A stretch of 24,182 nt of DNA from an uncultured bacterium (GCA_905211505.1 CAJMAX010000011.1:1-24182); one strand, 5' to 3'. Counted from the stretch's first letter, positions 7,213-15,409 are shown. The notes: generated from the letters alone by a model not told the origin. Translations and numbers: made by a program.

Positions 7213-7356
7213 TTATTTTTTTACAGTTAACAATATTTCTGCTAATTTACCGCCACGTCTGTTTTTAAAACGGATTTCTTTAACTGCAGGCTCTTTTGGT
7301 TTAAAGTCCTCTTTTTGATAACCGTACAAAAATTTCATAAATTCTTTACTATACAT
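7213..7356 (-). CDS. Small basic hypothetical protein (47 aa)
   Basis: A 47-codon gene on the minus strand: ATG 7356-7354, TAA 7215-7213. The product begins MYSKEFMKFLYGYQKEDF and ends LAEILLTVKK; the middle holds a basic patch (EIRFKNRRGGK) that could bind nucleic acid. No family is recognised. Support: AGGTG 7 nt before the ATG, a TATAAT (7410-7405) about 48 nt upstream, and amino-acid usage like a real protein (balanced Lys/Glu, few Ser/Cys). It sits alone between the candidate RNA and the SLH gene, divergent from the latter. Confidence 0.6.
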   Translation of the reverse strand: MYSKEFMKFLYGYQKEDFKPKEPAVKEIRFKNRRGGKLAEILLTVKK

Positions 7357-7525
7357 ATTACACACCTGCCCGATTTAAAACTTCACACATATATAATAAA
7401 ACATATTATACACAAATATTGCCAATTGTACATAAATTGTTACAAATTTAGCAGTTATAAATATTACCCTGTAGAATAAGTAGTTTTACTAATGTTTTCA
7501 AGTATCTGTAAAGTACATAATTTGG

Positions 7526-7571
7526 TATAAGTTTGTTTTTTAAATAAAACTTTTGTTTATTTTAAACAAAA
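7526..7571 (+). promoter_or_regulatory. Probable promoter and 5' leader hairpin of the SLH gene
   Basis: TTTGGTATAAG holds an extended -10 (TG, then TATAAG at 7526-7531); no convincing -35. The leader then contains a perfect hairpin, TTTTGTTTA (7551-7559) with TAAACAAAA (7563-7571), ending about 14 nt before the AAGGAGG ribosome site. An AT-only stem this close to the 5' end could stabilise an abundant message; that is inference. Confidence 0.45.
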
Positions 7572-7595
7572 CTCACACTTAACAAGGAGGTAAAA

Positions 7596-9623
7596 ATGTC
7601 AATTAAAAAACTAACTGTGGCAGCTGCGATTGCCGTTGGAATAGCAACGTGTTCCTTGACTTCTGCGATGGCAGCTTGCCCGTGCAACACCAAAGCACCT
7701 GAAGAGGCACTACCAGTAGTAACAGGCCCGGCTTGTCCTGTTGAAGCACCGCAAACCTGCACAAAATGTAAAAAATCAAAAACAGACTGCGAATGCAAAC
7801 AGAAAACACCATGTCCAGTAAAACAAGATCCATGCGATTGTCAGCAAAAAAAAGATGACTGCGGTTGTCCTGACGAAATCAGCTGCGACAAACCGGCAGT
7901 TCCGTCCTGTGCATTATGCCCGCAAACAGGAAAACCTGATAAAGCAGAAATGAAACAAGTTTACGGCTATCCTCAAGCTATTTACGGAACAAACAACTAT
8001 GTTGGTGAACCTGCAAATTCAATTTTCTCAACTGAAAGAGCAGCCAAAGGTTGTCCTGCCAGCAGAATGTCTTCAAACATAAGCGGAGCAACAGTTGCCA
8101 CTGACGGTCAAATGACAGGCGCAGCAACTCAAATGCCATGCTTGAATGAATGTCCTAATAAATATAACGGCATTTCTATTGATAGAAATGAATGTAAAAT
8201 GGATGGCAATGCATGTCCAATAGATATTCAATCTGCAAATTCAATAAATGCGGTTAAGAAAACATTAATTCCGTATGAAATTCCTCAACAAATTCAAAAT
8301 ATAACAGGCGCTGCAGCACCATTCGGCGGATGCCAATTCCCTGACGTTCCAAACAGTCACTGGGCTTCTTGCGACATTGATAAACTTGCAATAAATGACG
8401 TTGTTGTAGGTTACCCTGATGGATATTTTAAACCAAATAAAAATATTTCACGTGCAGAATTCGCAACAATGCTTGTTAAAGGATTTAACTTAAATTGTGA
8501 TTTGGATACACAGGTATTATTTTCAGACGTACCTAGAAGCAACTGGGCTAACGCTGCAATTGCAAAAGCTGTTGACGAAGACTTGTTAAAAGGTTATCCG
8601 AATAAAACATTCAGACCGCAAGCTCCCGTAACACGTGTTGAAGCACTGACTTCAATTGCAAAAGGTATGACCTGCGATATAGATAAATGTAAGGCTGATG
8701 AAATCCTTAGCAGATATGCTGATGGGAACAAAATCCCTGAATGGGCAAGAATTCCTGTAGCAAAATCATTAGATAGCGGTGCTCTGAAAGATTCACCAAA
8801 TCCTAACATGATTATGCCAAACAAAGATGCCTCCCGTGCAGATATTGCATCAATGATGCAAACAGTCCGCGTAGCTTTAGGATACGATACAAATCCTAAA
8901 ACTGCAAATCAAGCTTGTCCAGCTTGTCCTGTAGAGAAAAATGCGTTGATTGAACACGAAGAAATCGTAAAAATTCCTACATTGAAATTATCAATGATAG
9001 ACCAATTGACAGCTAAATCTTCTCACGTAGGTCAATACTTCAGAGCAAACACTCTTGAAGATATCACAATCAATGGTGTAACATACCCTTGCGGTTCAAC
9101 AGTTACAGGTCAGGTTGTTGAAGTTATCAGACCTTCAGGCTGTGAAAAAGGTGCATTAAAACTTGCATTCACAGAAATTAAAAACGGTGACTGCAAAACT
9201 AAATTACCAAAACAAATTCTACAAGCTCAAGTTAACAAGTCTAAAAACGTTAACCCTGTAGCAAGACTTGTTGAAATGCCATTCACATGGGCAGGCTCTC
9301 TGGTTGGTGTTGTTGGTAGAACCGCCGGTGGTATATTGACTAACGTAGGTAACGCAGCAGAAAATATTTCTAATGATGCTGGTTATATGTTAGGTCACGC
9401 CTTCCAGGGTCAGTTTGGTGCTGCAGCAAGAAGCTTAGGCGACGGTCTATTTGAAACAGTTAAAGCTCCAATTGACGTAACCAGAACAGCTCTATCAGGT
9501 ACTATGGGCTTATTCCAAACTACAGGTGATGAATTTGCTTACCTTGTTGATCCTCGCGGATATAAAATATCTGCTGTAAATCCAAGAGAACACGTTACTA
9601 TCGCTTTTGGTTGTAATGAATAG
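7596..9623 (+). CDS. Cysteine-rich SLH-domain envelope protein
   Basis: Exported 675-aa protein, likely a major surface or outer-membrane-linking protein. It has a signal peptide (residues 1-26, cleavage after S-A-M-A), then a Cys-rich region with 15 Cys between 28 and 108 (CPC, CTKC, CEC, CDC, CGC), a Ser/Asn/Gly-rich linker, and three S-layer-homology repeats (about 246-299, 308-357, 370-428). The repeats are marked by W256, GYPDGYFKP and R286-A-E; W317, GYPNKTFRP and R347-V-E; and W383 and R414-A-D (third degenerate). SLH domains bind pyruvylated cell-wall polymers or peptidoglycan. The 245-residue C-terminus has a small beta-rich part (TLEDITINGVTYPCGSTVTG) and a Gly/Ala-rich helical part. 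It does not look like the OprB-type barrel that follows SLH in cyanobacterial porins. There are 31 Cys in total. A very strong AAGGAGG site and high-quality leader suggest heavy expression. Confidence 0.88.
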   Translation: MSIKKLTVAAAIAVGIATCSLTSAMAACPCNTKAPEEALPVVTGPACPVEAPQTCTKCKKSKTDCECKQKTPCPVKQDPCDCQQKKDDCGCPDEISCDKPAVPSCALCPQTGKPDKAEMKQVYGYPQAIYGTNNYVGEPANSIFSTERAAKGCPASRMSSNISGATVATDGQMTGAATQMPCLNECPNKYNGISIDRNECKMDGNACPIDIQSANSINAVKKTLIPYEIPQQIQNITGAAAPFGGCQFPDVPNSHWASCDIDKLAINDVVVGYPDGYFKPNKNISRAEFATMLVKGFNLNCDLDTQVLFSDVPRSNWANAAIAKAVDEDLLKGYPNKTFRPQAPVTRVEALTSIAKGMTCDIDKCKADEILSRYADGNKIPEWARIPVAKSLDSGALKDSPNPNMIMPNKDASRADIASMMQTVRVALGYDTNPKTANQACPACPVEKNALIEHEEIVKIPTLKLSMIDQLTAKSSHVGQYFRANTLEDITINGVTYPCGSTVTGQVVEVIRPSGCEKGALKLAFTEIKNGDCKTKLPKQILQAQVNKSKNVNPVARLVEMPFTWAGSLVGVVGRTAGGILTNVGNAAENISNDAGYMLGHAFQGQFGAAARSLGDGLFETVKAPIDVTRTALSGTMGLFQTTGDEFAYLVDPRGYKISAVNPREHVTIAFGCNE

Positions 9624-9681
9624 GAGAAAAGTTTCTTCTCAATAAACAACGTAAAAATCATAGTTGATTTCATCACCAAAT

Positions 9682-9720
9682 AGAGGACCTCGTGCAAATA
9701 TTGCACGAGGCCCTCTTTCT
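9682..9720 (+). terminator. Long terminator hairpin between convergent genes
   Basis: CCTCGTGCAA (9688-9697) pairs with TTGCACGAGG (9701-9710). After one A/C mismatch the stem continues AGAGG (9682-9686) with CCTCT (9712-9716), and TTCTTTATT follows. It ends the SLH gene and may also serve the minus-strand transporter, whose stop is at 9737. Confidence 0.85.
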
Positions 9721-9736
9721 TTATTGAATATCAATA

Positions 9737-11059
9737 TTAACGCAAATATCTGAAATACAGATAGAATGAACTTAATACCAATGAAATTAGAGTCACCAGA
9801 GAACCGTATTTCATAAATCTGAAAAACGAAATCTTATGTCCCTTGGATGCCGCAGTTTCACTAACTAACACGTTTGCTGCCGCACCAATAATGGTTAAGT
9901 TACCTCCAAGACAAGCTCCCAAAGATAAAGCCCACCATAAAGCATGAGTATGTCCTGTAATGGCATGTGGATTTGCAGGATTAACAAGTTCAGAAATCAA
10001 TGGAGCCATAGTTGCTGTATATGGAATATTATCAATTATACCTGATAATATACCGGATGCCCAAAGTATAATCATTGTTGCAGCTTCAAGACTACCATTT
10101 GTTAAAACAATCAACTGGTCTGCAAGGAATTTGATACCACCGTTTGCTTCAAACCCGCCGATAATAATAAATAAACCAATAAAGAAGAATATTGTTAACC
10201 ATTCAACATCTCTATAAATTTCTTTTGGTTTTTCAAAAAGAAGCAAGAAAGAAGCACCTGCAACCGCGAATACAAATGCTGAAATATGTGTAATATCATG
10301 GGTTACAAACCCTAAAATAACTAATCCAAGAGTTATGACAGAACGAATCATTAGATTTTTATCTGTAATAGTTTTAGAATTGTCAAGATTTGCAATATGA
10401 GCCATTTTTTCCGGAGTAGCTTTTAAACCCTTTCTAAATAAGAATACAAGAGTTGAAACCGAAATCAAGAATATAATAAATACTATTGGAGAAAGCTCTA
10501 CAACAAAGTCCATAAAGCTTAAACCTGCTCTTGTACCGATAATAATATTTGGAGGATCTCCAATCAAAGTAGCTGTACCTCCAATATTAGATGCCAAAAC
10601 TTCTGTAATTAAAAATGGAACAGGATCTGTTTCAAACTCTTTTGCAATTACAAAAGTAATAGGCATCATAAGTACAACAGTTGTAACGTTATCCAAAAAT
10701 GCAGATGCGATAGCTGTAAATGCAGCCAATGCAAATAAAACAGTTTTAGGATGACCTTTAGTCGCTTTTAATAAGTTAAGCGCCATCCATTTAAATACGC
10801 CGCTTCGGCTTGCAATATTTACAATAATCATCATGCCGATAAGTAAAAATATTACTTCAAAATCAACGTATTCAAAAACACCTTTGACGTTATCTTCAAG
10901 ACTAAGAGATAACGGAATTAACCCTAGTAACATTGTAAGAGATGCTCCAACCAATGCCACTACAGATTTTTGAATTTTTTCGCTGGCAATGAATATGTAT
11001 GCAATCAAAAGAATTGCACCTGAAATTATCATCCCATGCGAGTGAATAAAATCTAACAT
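9737..11059 (-). CDS. ArsB/NhaD-superfamily membrane transporter
   Basis: Polytopic inner-membrane ion transporter of 440 aa, with about 11-12 hydrophobic segments in two related halves. Each half carries the family's paired blocks. First half: AFLDNVTTVVLMMP (D123-N124) and SNIGGTATLIGDPPN (157-171). Second half: GIIDNIPYTATMAP (D343-N344) and CLGGNLTIIGAAANVL (383-398). These are seen in ArsB, NhaD and related anion/sodium permeases; substrate (arsenite, sodium/proton, dicarboxylate or other) cannot be fixed from sequence, and no arsR or arsC lies nearby. The ribosome site AGGGAGA is 8 nt before the ATG. It lies 73 nt after rseP, and a TATAAT just upstream may give it its own promoter. Confidence 0.85.
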   Translation of the reverse strand: MLDFIHSHGMIISGAILLIAYIFIASEKIQKSVVALVGASLTMLLGLIPLSLSLEDNVKGVFEYVDFEVIFLLIGMMIIVNIASRSGVFKWMALNLLKATKGHPKTVLFALAAFTAIASAFLDNVTTVVLMMPITFVIAKEFETDPVPFLITEVLASNIGGTATLIGDPPNIIIGTRAGLSFMDFVVELSPIVFIIFLISVSTLVFLFRKGLKATPEKMAHIANLDNSKTITDKNLMIRSVITLGLVILGFVTHDITHISAFVFAVAGASFLLLFEKPKEIYRDVEWLTIFFFIGLFIIIGGFEANGGIKFLADQLIVLTNGSLEAATMIILWASGILSGIIDNIPYTATMAPLISELVNPANPHAITGHTHALWWALSLGACLGGNLTIIGAAANVLVSETAASKGHKISFFRFMKYGSLVTLISLVLSSFYLYFRYLR

Positions 11060-11132
11060 TTTAATATCTCCCTTATTATATCAATGCTAATTATAACATA
11101 AACAAACCAGCAGATATTAAAAATTTGAGTAA

Positions 11133-12500
11133 TTAGAATTTATGTTTTACCAGTGCATAAATATCATTAAACACAACCAGTACCATAAATATAATTAGCA
11201 ACAAGAAGAAAAATGAACTTACCTTGTTTATAGTTTCTTCATCAACAGGCTTTCCTCTCAATTGTTCAATTAATAAGAACATAAAGTGTCCACCGTCAAG
11301 AGCCGGTATAGGCAAGAAATTCACAAGAGCTAAATCCAATGATATCATCGCTGTTAATAGAAGTCCTGAGAAAAATCCGCTATTTTGAATAACATCTCCA
11401 CCTATTTTTGTAATAACAACAATCCCATGAAGATCTTTTACCGGAATTTTACCCGTAAACAATTGCCACAAACCATAGACAAGAATATATGTTTGTTCCC
11501 ACATATATTTAAAACTTCCAGAAATTGCAGCTATCGGATTTTTGGTAGGCACAAGTACCTGCCTTGCTTCTACAGCAACACCAATCATTCCTTTGCTATT
11601 CGGATAAATAGTCTTCAATTGAATTTGCTTTCCATTTCTTAATACAGTCAAATCCAATGGTCTTAAATTATCAGATAAGGCATATGCTAAATCATTTAAG
11701 GTTGTTTTTCCATTCGCAACATATGTATTTTTACCTTTTATAGAATCTCTTAACTTCTTCTGATTCTCAGCTAACAAAACTTGAGTATCTTTATACAATT
11801 TATAACCTTTTAAGGTTTCATCATCTATTTTTAAAGCAGGTTCAGATTTAATATCTGGTAAAGCAACTACAGTTAAATTTTTAATAGCCTCATTTTCTTT
11901 TATTTTTGGATTAAGTTTTTTCAAATTTTCTAAATTTGACTGAACAAACTCAGAATCAACTTTACCATCATAAGGTTTGCTATTCTGTGCATATAAAGTA
12001 AGAGCATAGCTTGAATTTATGTTCGAACCGTTTATTTTTACAACTCTATCGCCGTTTTGCAATCCACTTTGCCATACAGACTCACCTTTTGCAGCTGCAA
12101 TTTTATTAATATAAACATCATATTGCCCTGACGGTAATTTTCCCCAAACAACAGCTGTAATAAATACTAATAAAAATGCGGTAATAATATTTGCAATAAC
12201 ACCTGCTGAAATTACAACCATTCTCTGCCACACAGGCTTATTAATAAACCTATCTTCTGAATCTGCAGGTAAATCCGAATCTTTCTCATCGTCAGGAAAA
12301 GATACATAACCTCCAAGCAAAAATGCATGAACAAGAACTTCTACATCACCAATTTTCTTACTCCACAAAGTCGGTCCAATCGGAAGTCCAAAACCAAACT
12401 TGGATACTTTAATTTTGAAAGCTCTGGCAGCAAAAAAGTGTCCGGCTTCATGAACCAAAACTAAAAAACTCAGTAACAAAATCATTATTATAATTGACAT
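11133..12500 (-). CDS. rseP: RseP-type site-2 membrane zinc protease (M50)
   Basis: Intramembrane metalloprotease that cuts membrane-bound regulators such as anti-sigma factors or clears signal-peptide remnants. The 455-aa sequence has H17-E18-A-G-H21 (HExxH) in the first membrane helix, a beta-hairpin region with GFG and LLGGYV, and the third metal ligand D402 in NFLPIPALDGG near the C-terminus, followed by a last membrane helix. The periplasmic part starts like a PDZ domain (GLQNGDRVVKINGSNI, about 146-161) and ends like one (LAYALSDNLRPLDLTVLRNGKQIQL, about 271-295), but some 95 charged, helical residues sit between. AGAGGA is 6 nt before the ATG. It is 54 nt downstream of pheS on the same strand. 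Confidence 0.93.
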   Translation of the reverse strand: MSIIIMILLLSFLVLVHEAGHFFAARAFKIKVSKFGFGLPIGPTLWSKKIGDVEVLVHAFLLGGYVSFPDDEKDSDLPADSEDRFINKPVWQRMVVISAGVIANIITAFLLVFITAVVWGKLPSGQYDVYINKIAAAKGESVWQSGLQNGDRVVKINGSNINSSYALTLYAQNSKPYDGKVDSEFVQSNLENLKKLNPKIKENEAIKNLTVVALPDIKSEPALKIDDETLKGYKLYKDTQVLLAENQKKLRDSIKGKNTYVANGKTTLNDLAYALSDNLRPLDLTVLRNGKQIQLKTIYPNSKGMIGVAVEARQVLVPTKNPIAAISGSFKYMWEQTYILVYGLWQLFTGKIPVKDLHGIVVITKIGGDVIQNSGFFSGLLLTAMISLDLALVNFLPIPALDGGHFMFLLIEQLRGKPVDEETINKVSSFFFLLLIIFMVLVVFNDIYALVKHKF

Positions 12501-12554
12501 AAAAATCCTCTACCTATCTGTATCTAATAAAAGTTTCAATATTACAATTTAAGT

Positions 12555-13592
12555 TTACTTAAACTGCTTCAAAAATCTTACATCGTTATTAAAGAACAGT
12601 CTTATATCATCAATTGCATATTTTAACATAGAAAGTCTTTCAACCCCCATCCCAAAAGCAAAACCTGAATAAACTTCCGGATCAATACCCACTCCGCGTA
12701 ATACATTAGGGTCAACCATGCCGGCACCTAGTATCTCTAACCAGCCTGTTCCGGAACAAGTTCTACAGCCTTTACCTTCACACATGATGCACTGAACATC
12801 TATCTCTGCTGACGGTTCAGTAAACGGGAAGAAACTGCTTCTGAATCTTGTAGGACGACTTTCACCAAAATATATTCTAATAAATTCGTTTAACACCCCT
12901 TTCAAATCACCAAATGTAATATTTTTATCAACATATAACCCTTCAATCTGGTGGAAGAAATTATTTTTACGTGAATTTATATTTTCATTTCTGTAAACTC
13001 TACCTGGTGCAATAATTCTAATTGGAGGGTTTTTACCTTCCATAGCATGAATTTGAGCACCTGAAGTTTGGCTTCTTAACACAACATTTTTTGCAACATT
13101 TGTATAGAAAGTATCTTGCATATCACGTGCAGGATGATCTTTTGGCACATTCAACATATCAAAATTATAGTATTCAGTCTCAACTTCCGGAGCAAATTCA
13201 TCAGGAACAACCGAAAAACCTAAACTCTGAAAAATTGAACAAATTTCATTTGTTGTTGAAGTCAAAGGATGAACATGACCTCTTGGTATGTATTGCCCTG
13301 GTAATGTAACATCTATTTTTTCTTTTTGAAGTTTTTCATTCAATTCTTTTTCATAGAATAGTTGAAATTTCTCTTTTATAGACGACTCTAATTTTTGAGT
13401 AATCTCATTAGCCAGAGAGCCAATTATTTTTTTATCTTCTACAGAAAGGTCTTTTAACCCTTTTTTTATTTCGTTAAATTCACCTTTTCGGCTCAAATAC
13501 TTAAATTTAATATCTTCTAAATCTTTAACGGTAGCGGCCTTTTCTATATCTGCGGCAGCATCTGAATAAATTTTTTCTAATTGATTTTTCAT
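12555..13592 (-). CDS. pheS: Phenylalanine-tRNA ligase alpha subunit
   Basis: Catalytic alpha subunit of the class II phenylalanyl-tRNA synthetase, acting with PheT (not in this window). The 345 aa show the N-terminal coiled-coil (about 1-90), class II motif 2 (R-V-Y-R-N-E, then NNFFHQIEGL at 210-219) and motif 3 (GMGVERLSMLKY...DIR, 314-331), and the Phe-site block FFPFTEPSAEIDV. A C-x2-C-x4-C-x2-C knuckle (C268, C271, C276, C279; CIMCEGKGCRTC) precedes GTGWLEILG; four-Cys insertions here occur in some bacterial PheS and would bind zinc. AGGTGAAATT precedes the ATG. A repeat with interleaved inverted arms (13605-13679) lies just upstream. Confidence 0.96.
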   Translation of the reverse strand: MKNQLEKIYSDAAADIEKAATVKDLEDIKFKYLSRKGEFNEIKKGLKDLSVEDKKIIGSLANEITQKLESSIKEKFQLFYEKELNEKLQKEKIDVTLPGQYIPRGHVHPLTSTTNEICSIFQSLGFSVVPDEFAPEVETEYYNFDMLNVPKDHPARDMQDTFYTNVAKNVVLRSQTSGAQIHAMEGKNPPIRIIAPGRVYRNENINSRKNNFFHQIEGLYVDKNITFGDLKGVLNEFIRIYFGESRPTRFRSSFFPFTEPSAEIDVQCIMCEGKGCRTCSGTGWLEILGAGMVDPNVLRGVGIDPEVYSGFAFGMGVERLSMLKYAIDDIRLFFNNDVRFLKQFK

Positions 13593-13604
13593 AATTTCAC
13601 CTAT

Positions 13605-13679
13605 TTATGAGATTCTTCGAATATTACAGGTCATTCTGAGTAAAGCAAAGAATCTCATAACTTATAGTCTCAGAATGAC
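13605..13679. repeat. Intergenic repeat with two interleaved perfect inverted repeats
   Basis: TTATGAGATTCTT (13605-13617) is the perfect complement of AAGAATCTCATAA (13648-13660). GTCATTCTGAG (13630-13640) is the perfect complement of CTCAGAATGAC (13669-13679). The order is B-A-B'-A', so the 13-bp and 11-bp stems interleave. The sequence TCATTCTGAG...AAGAATCTC is of a type that, from general knowledge, recurs in intergenic regions of unrelated bacteria; relatives in this window are at 15238 and 20322. Confidence 0.75.
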
Positions 13680-13688
13680 AATAAAACA

Positions 13689-14315
13689 TTATATATTTAA
13701 AATTTCGTTATATTTCTTTTCATAACCTATTGTAGTTTTTGCACCATGTCCCGGATAAACTTCTGTACTTTCCGGCAGAGAGAATAAAACATCTTTTATA
13801 CTATTTACAAGTTTATTAAAATTTCCACCCGGTAAATCACACCTTCCGACAGAATTTTTAAACAAAGTGTCACCTGAAAATAACTTATTCTCCACTAAAT
13901 AACTCATTCCGCCTTCTGTATGCCCCGGAGTAGCAATCGCTTTAATTTTAGTATCTCCAATAAAAAATTCATCTCCGTCTTTTACATATTTATTTATACA
14001 ACTTATATTTACAGGTTCCATCCCGGAATAAAACTGCATCATTTGACCTGCAGCCTCAATTTGCATAATATCATCTTTTGAAACATATGTATCAGTTCCA
14101 AAAAATTTTTTAAAACCTTCTGCACCTAACAAATGATCATAATGGCCATGAGTTAAGAGAATATATTTAAGATTAACACCAAGATTTTTAATTTCTTCTA
14201 AAACCTCAGGTCTTGAATCTGAACAGTCTATTAGCACCGCTTCTTTTGAATTTTCATCAATAAGAAGATAATTATTAGCGTCTATTGGGCCTTCAACAAA
14301 AACTTTTATAATCAT
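13689..14315 (-). CDS. Metallo-beta-lactamase-fold hydrolase, glyoxalase II-like
   Basis: Binuclear metal hydrolase of 208 aa in the glyoxalase II/YcbL-like group, which hydrolyses thioesters such as S-lactoylglutathione; the actual substrate is open. All metal ligands are visible: T-H56-G-H58-Y-D60-H61, H132 in TPGHTEGG, D149 in FSGDTLF, and H190 in YPGHGAKT. The core ends soon after the last His, so it is the short type without the C-terminal glutathione-binding domain of classical GloB; the usual HxHxDH spacing is intact. Its ATG shares one base with the kdsA stop (TAATG at 14315), so translation is coupled to kdsA. Confidence 0.9.
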   Translation of the reverse strand: MIIKVFVEGPIDANNYLLIDENSKEAVLIDCSDSRPEVLEEIKNLGVNLKYILLTHGHYDHLLGAEGFKKFFGTDTYVSKDDIMQIEAAGQMMQFYSGMEPVNISCINKYVKDGDEFFIGDTKIKAIATPGHTEGGMSYLVENKLFSGDTLFKNSVGRCDLPGGNFNKLVNSIKDVLFSLPESTEVYPGHGAKTTIGYEKKYNEILNI

Positions 14316-15145
14316 TACACATTGCCCCGTACCAATTCAAATATATTTTTACACATTGAAAATAATTCTTTTGCATCTTTTAATGCTACCATATTAGGTC
14401 CATCACAAAGAGCTTTATCGGGTTCCGGATGAACCTCAAAAAACAAAACATTTGCTCCAACTGCCATTGCAGCTTTTGCAAGAACAGGTACAAATCTTCG
14501 GTCACCGCCTGAACAAGTACCATTAGCTCCAGGTAACTGAACACTATGAGTAGCGTCAAATACAACAGGATACCCGAATGATTGCATAATTGGAATTCCT
14601 CGAAAATCAACAACTAAATTGTTATAACCAAAAGAAGTTCCTCTATCGGTTAACAAGATATTATGATTTCCAGAATCCTCAACTTTTTTAATCAAACTTT
14701 TCATTTGTTCCGGTGCCAAAAACTGCCCCTTTTTAATATTTACAATTTTACCTGTTTTTGCAGCTGCAACAAGCAAATCCGTCTGCCTGCATAAGAATGC
14801 AGGAATCTGGATAATATCAGCAACTTCCCCAACAACTGGAGCTTGATCAGGAGTATGTATATCTGTTACTATCGGTAAATCATACTTTTCTTTAATAGTC
14901 TTGAGCATTTCAAGCCCTTTTTCCAATCCAGGACCCCGAAATGACGTAATTGACGAACGATTTGCTTTGTCAAAAGAAGATTTGAATACAAAATTTATGT
15001 CCAATTCTTCGGTAATTTTTTTCAAACCTTCAGCGGTTTGTTCCAAAATTTCTATGTTTTCAATAGCACAAGGACCGGCAAGGATAGTTAATTTATCTCC
15101 CCCGATCTCAAAATCCCTTAGTTTAATTCTTTTTGTATTTTCCAT
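14315..15145 (-). CDS. kdsA: 3-deoxy-8-phosphooctulonate (Kdo-8-P) synthase
   Basis: Condenses arabinose-5-phosphate with phosphoenolpyruvate to Kdo-8-phosphate, the committed step to Kdo of LPS inner core; hence evidence for a diderm, LPS-type envelope. The 276 aa contain FKSSFDKANRSS (54-65), QIPAFLCRQTDL (112-124), TDRGTSFGYNNLVVD (166-180) and SGGDRRF. The N-terminal AGPCAIE carries C26, and with H200, E237 and D248 this gives the four ligands of the metal-dependent class (Aquifex type), not the Asn of the E. coli type. No ribosome site precedes the ATG; a TTGTAT/TATAAT promoter ends 6 nt before it, so the message may be leaderless. Other LPS genes are not adjacent. Confidence 0.96.
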   Translation of the reverse strand: MENTKRIKLRDFEIGGDKLTILAGPCAIENIEILEQTAEGLKKITEELDINFVFKSSFDKANRSSITSFRGPGLEKGLEMLKTIKEKYDLPIVTDIHTPDQAPVVGEVADIIQIPAFLCRQTDLLVAAAKTGKIVNIKKGQFLAPEQMKSLIKKVEDSGNHNILLTDRGTSFGYNNLVVDFRGIPIMQSFGYPVVFDATHSVQLPGANGTCSGGDRRFVPVLAKAAMAVGANVLFFEVHPEPDKALCDGPNMVALKDAKELFSMCKNIFELVRGNV

Positions 15146-15151
15146 ACAAAA

Positions 15152-15180
15152 ATTATATGAAAAATAAATTAAAAATACAA
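15152..15180 (-). promoter_or_regulatory. Promoter of kdsA placed for leaderless transcription
   Basis: Minus-strand -35 TTGTAT (15180-15175), a 17-nt spacer and -10 TATAAT (15157-15152). Only 6 nt (TTTTGT) separate the -10 from the kdsA ATG at 15145, so the expected start site falls on or next to the A of ATG. Confidence 0.65.
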
Positions 15181-15237
15181 GGTTAAATCAATTCAACTAT
15201 ATGCAAATTTCCACAAAATTTATGAAACATTTTAAGT

Positions 15238-15263
15238 GATTCTGAACCAAGTTCTGGATGACA
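15238..15263. repeat. Dispersed intergenic repeat fragment
   Basis: Reads GATTCTGAACCAAG then TTCTGGATGACA. Related to 6865-6886 and 20434-20453 (AACCAAGTTC followed by ATGACA), and to the ATTCTGA/AGAATGA parts of 13605-13679. It lies in the 264-nt gap between the SPOR gene and kdsA. The rest of that gap holds only the palindrome CTTTGCAAAG (15325-15334), two CGTACAG words and the kdsA promoter. Confidence 0.55.
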
Positions 15264-15409
15264 ATCGTATTTCACATTTATTCTCGCCTCAAAACGTACA
15301 GGGTAAATTCATCAACACTTAGCTTTGCAAAGTTTTAAGAATAACAATTTTAATCGTACAGAATAAAAATTATGCAAGTCTAAAATAAAGAAATCCAATA
15401 TTTTTTAAA

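Noticed and set aside
7562..7833. Two minus-strand frames over the start of the SLH gene
   Set aside because: Shadows of the Cys-rich coding sequence; no ribosome sites, and the plus-strand frame has signal peptide, SLH repeats and a strong ribosome site.
9737..11059. Specific call as arsenite pump ArsB
   Set aside because: Superfamily motifs are clear but shared by sodium and other anion transporters, and no arsR, arsA or arsC is adjacent.
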